This document shows positions 5,120-6,539 of a stretch of 6,539 nt of DNA, piece by piece. Each line of letters starts with the position of its first letter. Positions within the stretch are counted from its first letter, which is position 1. The notes beneath the pieces are model-generated. The model made no database searches. It worked only from the letters and a program-made list of their open reading frames with translations, and was not told the DNA's origin. A program made the position numbers and the translations under genes. The DNA comes from Oscillospiraceae bacterium (GTDB lineage: Bacteria > Bacillota > Clostridia > Oscillospirales > Ruminococcaceae), in contig JAAVIG010000223.1 in NCBI GenBank assembly GCA_014796735.1, forward strand, positions 1 to 6,539. The letters run 5' to 3'.

Positions 5120-5178
5120 AAAAAACCCAAAAAAAGTAACCCGTCAAAACTAAGGCAGAACAAGGTTTTGACGGGTTA
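5120..5178 (-). terminator. Distal intrinsic terminator for the leftward permease operon
   Basis: A 14-bp perfect stem (5137-5150 with 5165-5178, TAACCCGTCAAAAC and its complement) with a 14-base loop. On the minus strand it is followed by C and seven T (5135-5129), then GGG and six T (5125-5120), a good terminator for transcripts from the metal permease genes. On the plus strand only ATATTTGTT follows, so it works mainly leftward. A third copy of CCCGTCAAA at 5092-5100 can pair with the same arm. Confidence 0.7.
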
Positions 5179-5208
5179 TATTTGTTATCAGACAAGATGT
5201 CAACGCCC

Positions 5209-5356
5209 GAAGCAGCGGCTGCGCCTGCTTCTGTGTTAGTTTTAATTATTCACTTCAGGTGGCTTTGCCCCCTCGCGGAGCTAAAGCTCCGCTTCACCCC
5301 CACTTCCTTTTTGCAGTGCAAAAAGGAAGCGAAAAAAACATTTGCGGCTTCGCCGC
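5209..5356. repeat. Cluster of four palindromes in the 3' region of the permease operon
   Basis: Four perfect hairpins follow each other: GAAGCAG/CTGCTTC (5209-5215 with 5225-5231), GCGGAGC/GCTCCGC (5275-5281 with 5286-5292, loop TAAA), a 12-bp stem CTTCCTTTTTGC with its complement (5303-5314 with 5318-5329, loop AGT), and GCGGC/GCCGC (5344-5348 with 5352-5356, loop TTC). The second shares its GCGGAGC core with the outer stem of the cloverleaf at 4987-5066. On the minus strand the last hairpin lies just behind the permease stop codon and is followed, after five bases, by seven T (5338-5332), so it may be a first, weaker terminator. No gene is seen from 4822 to 5358. Confidence 0.65.
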
Positions 5357-5358
5357 TT

Positions 5359-6240
5359 TCAATTTTTCTTTTTTAGTTTTTTCAACATACCCGTTTTAAC
5401 TTTTTTGACCGCCAAGCTATACCAAAACGCCCCCAAGAAAAACAACCCCGTCCAGCAAGCCATACACCCCGCGATCGAAACCTCCAGCACCATTGCCGTA
5501 TGATACCCGAGAACCCCGCTGACCGCCCCTATCCCCACCGCGATAAACAGCATTTTCTTTAAATCATCGGTTATCAGATAAGCCGCCGCGGCAGGCGCGA
5601 TCATAAAGGCAGTGACCAAAACCGACCCTACCGCCTCAAACGCCCCGACAGCAGTAAGAGAAGCCGCCGTCATAAGCGAATAATGCACAATTGTCGGAGA
5701 AAATCCCATAACCGCCGCCAGCACGGGGTCAAAAGACACCACCTGCAATTCCTTAAAGAAGACCGAAACAAAGGTAATATTTATAATAAGCAGTCCCCCG
5801 CTTATATACAGACCCTTCGCCCCTATATCCAAGCCAAATACCACCATTCGGTCAAAGGGGGCAAAAGCAAGCTCGCCAAGAAGCACCGAATCAGTATCGA
5901 GATGCGCAGTTCCCGCGTATTTGGTGATAAGAATCACCGCGATCGAAAACAGCAAAGGGAAAACTATACCCGTCGCGCTGTCCTCTGACACTAATCTTGT
6001 TTTTGTAAGCAGCTCGGTAAGCCACACCGTAACAGGCCCCATTATTGCCGCGCCAACAAGCAGAAACGGCGAGGACAGATCATCTGTTGCAAAAAAAGCC
6101 AGCACTATACCCAAAAGAATGGTATGAGTTATACTGTCGCTTACCATGCTCATTTTCCGAAGCAAAAGGAACACCCCCGGAATCGCGCAGCCCGCCGCCG
6201 TTAAAGCCGCTATAAGCTGTATTTCCACCGCCGCGTTCAT
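5359..6240 (-). CDS. ABC-3 family metal ion transporter permease (TroD/MntD-like)
   Basis: A 293-residue integral membrane subunit of a high-affinity manganese, zinc or iron importer of the ABC-3 family, with about eight hydrophobic segments and normal family length. Visible signatures: an N-terminal 'G-x-F-LLLRKMSMVSDSITHTILLGI' stretch, the family's conserved L-R-x-x-x-x-D-x-x-x-H pattern; SEDSATGIVFPLLFSIAV; the loop AHLDTDSVLLGELAFAPFD, typical of TroD/MntB-type permeases; and 'AFEAVGSVLVTAFMIAPAAAAYLITDDL', which contains the coupling region for the ATPase. The tail is very basic (KKLKKKN). The ATG at 6240 has AAAGGTGG nine bases upstream. It lies 88 bp after a second permease gene on the same strand, the order seen in troC-troD and mntC-mntD operons. 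The metal cannot be decided from the sequence. No metal-regulator operator is visible here. Confidence 0.9.
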   Translation of the reverse strand: MNAAVEIQLIAALTAAGCAIPGVFLLLRKMSMVSDSITHTILLGIVLAFFATDDLSSPFLLVGAAIMGPVTVWLTELLTKTRLVSEDSATGIVFPLLFSIAVILITKYAGTAHLDTDSVLLGELAFAPFDRMVVFGLDIGAKGLYISGGLLIINITFVSVFFKELQVVSFDPVLAAVMGFSPTIVHYSLMTAASLTAVGAFEAVGSVLVTAFMIAPAAAAYLITDDLKKMLFIAVGIGAVSGVLGYHTAMVLEVSIAGCMACWTGLFFLGAFWYSLAVKKVKTGMLKKLKKKN

Positions 6241-6284
6241 ATTTGTGACCCACCTTTCTTATTTTGGGAAAAGCGAAGCCGTAC

Positions 6285-6313
6285 CCCGCAGCAGGCGGGC
6301 TTAAAAAAGCCCG
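6285..6313. promoter_or_regulatory. Two mutually exclusive hairpins between the permease genes
   Basis: CGGGCTT (6296-6302) pairs with AAGCCCG (6307-6313), loop AAAA; GCGGG (6295-6299) can instead pair with CCCGC (6285-6289), loop AGCAG. The two share bases, so only one can form. On the plus strand the first is followed by a T-rich run (to 6329), but no rightward gene leads into it. On the minus strand, where transcription is expected, no T tract follows. A role in mRNA processing or in lowering expression of the second permease is possible. Confidence 0.4.
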
Positions 6314-6328
6314 TTTCTTTAATTTTTT

Positions 6329-6539
6329 TCAAACCCGCTCCCTCCCATTTTCTTCATTTTGCATTGTCACCGTAAGCTTAAGCCTGTTTCTTTTCCTTTT
6401 TATCGCGCGGTTTATTATTCCTCTCTTTGGAGCGAACAAAAGACTTATAACCGCCGTAACGCTTGCAGCTATCACTATCGCGGGGCCTGTGGGAAGTCCG
6501 TTTCCCACCGCGCTTACATACGCGCCTATCACACCCGAC
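6329..6539 (-). CDS. C-terminal part of a second ABC-3 family metal permease, cut by the right edge
   Basis: About 70 residues, open to the window edge; the GTG at 6532 is internal, as the frame continues with Ser-Gly before it. The segment GAYVSAVGNGLPTGPAIVIAA, then a hydrophobic helix and LLFAPKRGII, is the conserved end of ABC-3 permeases (pattern 'G-x-Y-x-S-x-x-x-x-LP-x-G-x-x-IV', then 'LF-P-x-G'). A longer than usual basic and polar tail of some 25 residues follows (RAIKRKRNRLK onward). It would pair with the permease at 5359-6240 to form the membrane channel, as TroC with TroD. The ATPase and the metal-binding lipoprotein genes are expected beyond the right edge. The TGA stop is at 6331-6329. 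Confidence 0.8.
   Translation of the reverse strand, partial: SGVIGAYVSAVGNGLPTGPAIVIAASVTAVISLLFAPKRGIINRAIKRKRNRLKLTVTMQNEENGRERV

Noticed and set aside
4901..5239. Overlapping ORFs on both strands (plus 4901-5239, minus 4923-5195)
   Set aside because: They run through the cloverleaf and the terminator palindrome, have no ribosome binding site and give low-complexity products determined by the repeats.
5683..6127. Plus-strand ORFs inside the permease gene
   Set aside because: Shadows of the permease gene, whose protein is clearly conserved in the other frame.
6296..6330. A plus-strand intrinsic terminator (hairpin plus T-rich run)
   Set aside because: It looks correct in form, but no rightward gene lies upstream for more than 900 bp; I kept it only as part of the intergenic hairpin entry.
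1..6539. CRISPR array, tRNA or rRNA genes, transposase, phage genes
   Set aside because: No regularly spaced direct repeats, no tRNA-like sequence with CCA or T-loop bases, and no recombinase or phage-like protein in any frame. The 80-bp cloverleaf lacks tRNA consensus bases, has tetraloops throughout and is not a tRNA.

Overview
The window looks like a chromosomal piece of a low-to-medium GC Firmicute of the class Clostridia, probably an Oscillospiraceae/Ruminococcaceae-type gut bacterium. The basis is the A/T-rich intergenic DNA, the family content (DUF2079 membrane protein, DUF1292 acidic protein, a clostridial-type ECF sigma factor with a short-tailed anti-sigma partner, ABC-3 metal permeases) and purine-rich Shine-Dalgarno sites. 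The genus is inference; no rRNA or other marker gene is present.

Layout. (1) Left edge to 1195, +: the C-terminal part of a DUF2079 polytopic membrane protein, cut by the window edge. (2) 1245-1988, - strand: a consensus promoter, a roughly 100-nt structured leader, a DUF1292 gene, then a separate terminated small structured RNA (6S-like is one guess), with two terminators in tandem. (3) 2096-2874, +: a consensus promoter and a strong terminator enclose about 740 nt with no good gene except a poor 63-codon ORF at the end. The stretch holds a dense series of hairpins and also coding-like fragments in changing frames. It is either a large structured non-coding RNA or an old pseudogene that kept its promoter and terminator. 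(4) 2935-4821, +: an ECF sigma factor and its membrane-anchored anti-sigma factor, overlapping by ATGA, behind an ECF-type promoter that suggests autoregulation. (5) 4822-5358: about 540 bp without a gene, full of palindromes. It includes an 80-bp element that folds on paper into a four-way junction with no unpaired base at the junction and three four-base loops. (6) 5359-right edge, - strand: two tandem ABC-3 family metal (Mn/Zn/Fe) permease genes, the upstream one cut by the window edge.

How the parts work together. The sigma/anti-sigma pair is a self-contained signalling module: the membrane protein holds the sigma factor until an external signal releases it. The two permeases are the last membrane subunits of a TroABCD/MntABCD-type importer whose binding protein and ATPase should lie beyond the right edge. 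The DUF1292 gene and the structured RNA behind it share strand and terminators but seem to have separate promoters. I see no functional link between these blocks.

The strongest candidates for something undescribed are the perfect cloverleaf repeat at 4987-5066, the promoter-to-terminator unit at 2131-2874, and the DUF1292 leader, in which a hairpin sits between the only Shine-Dalgarno sequence and the start codon.
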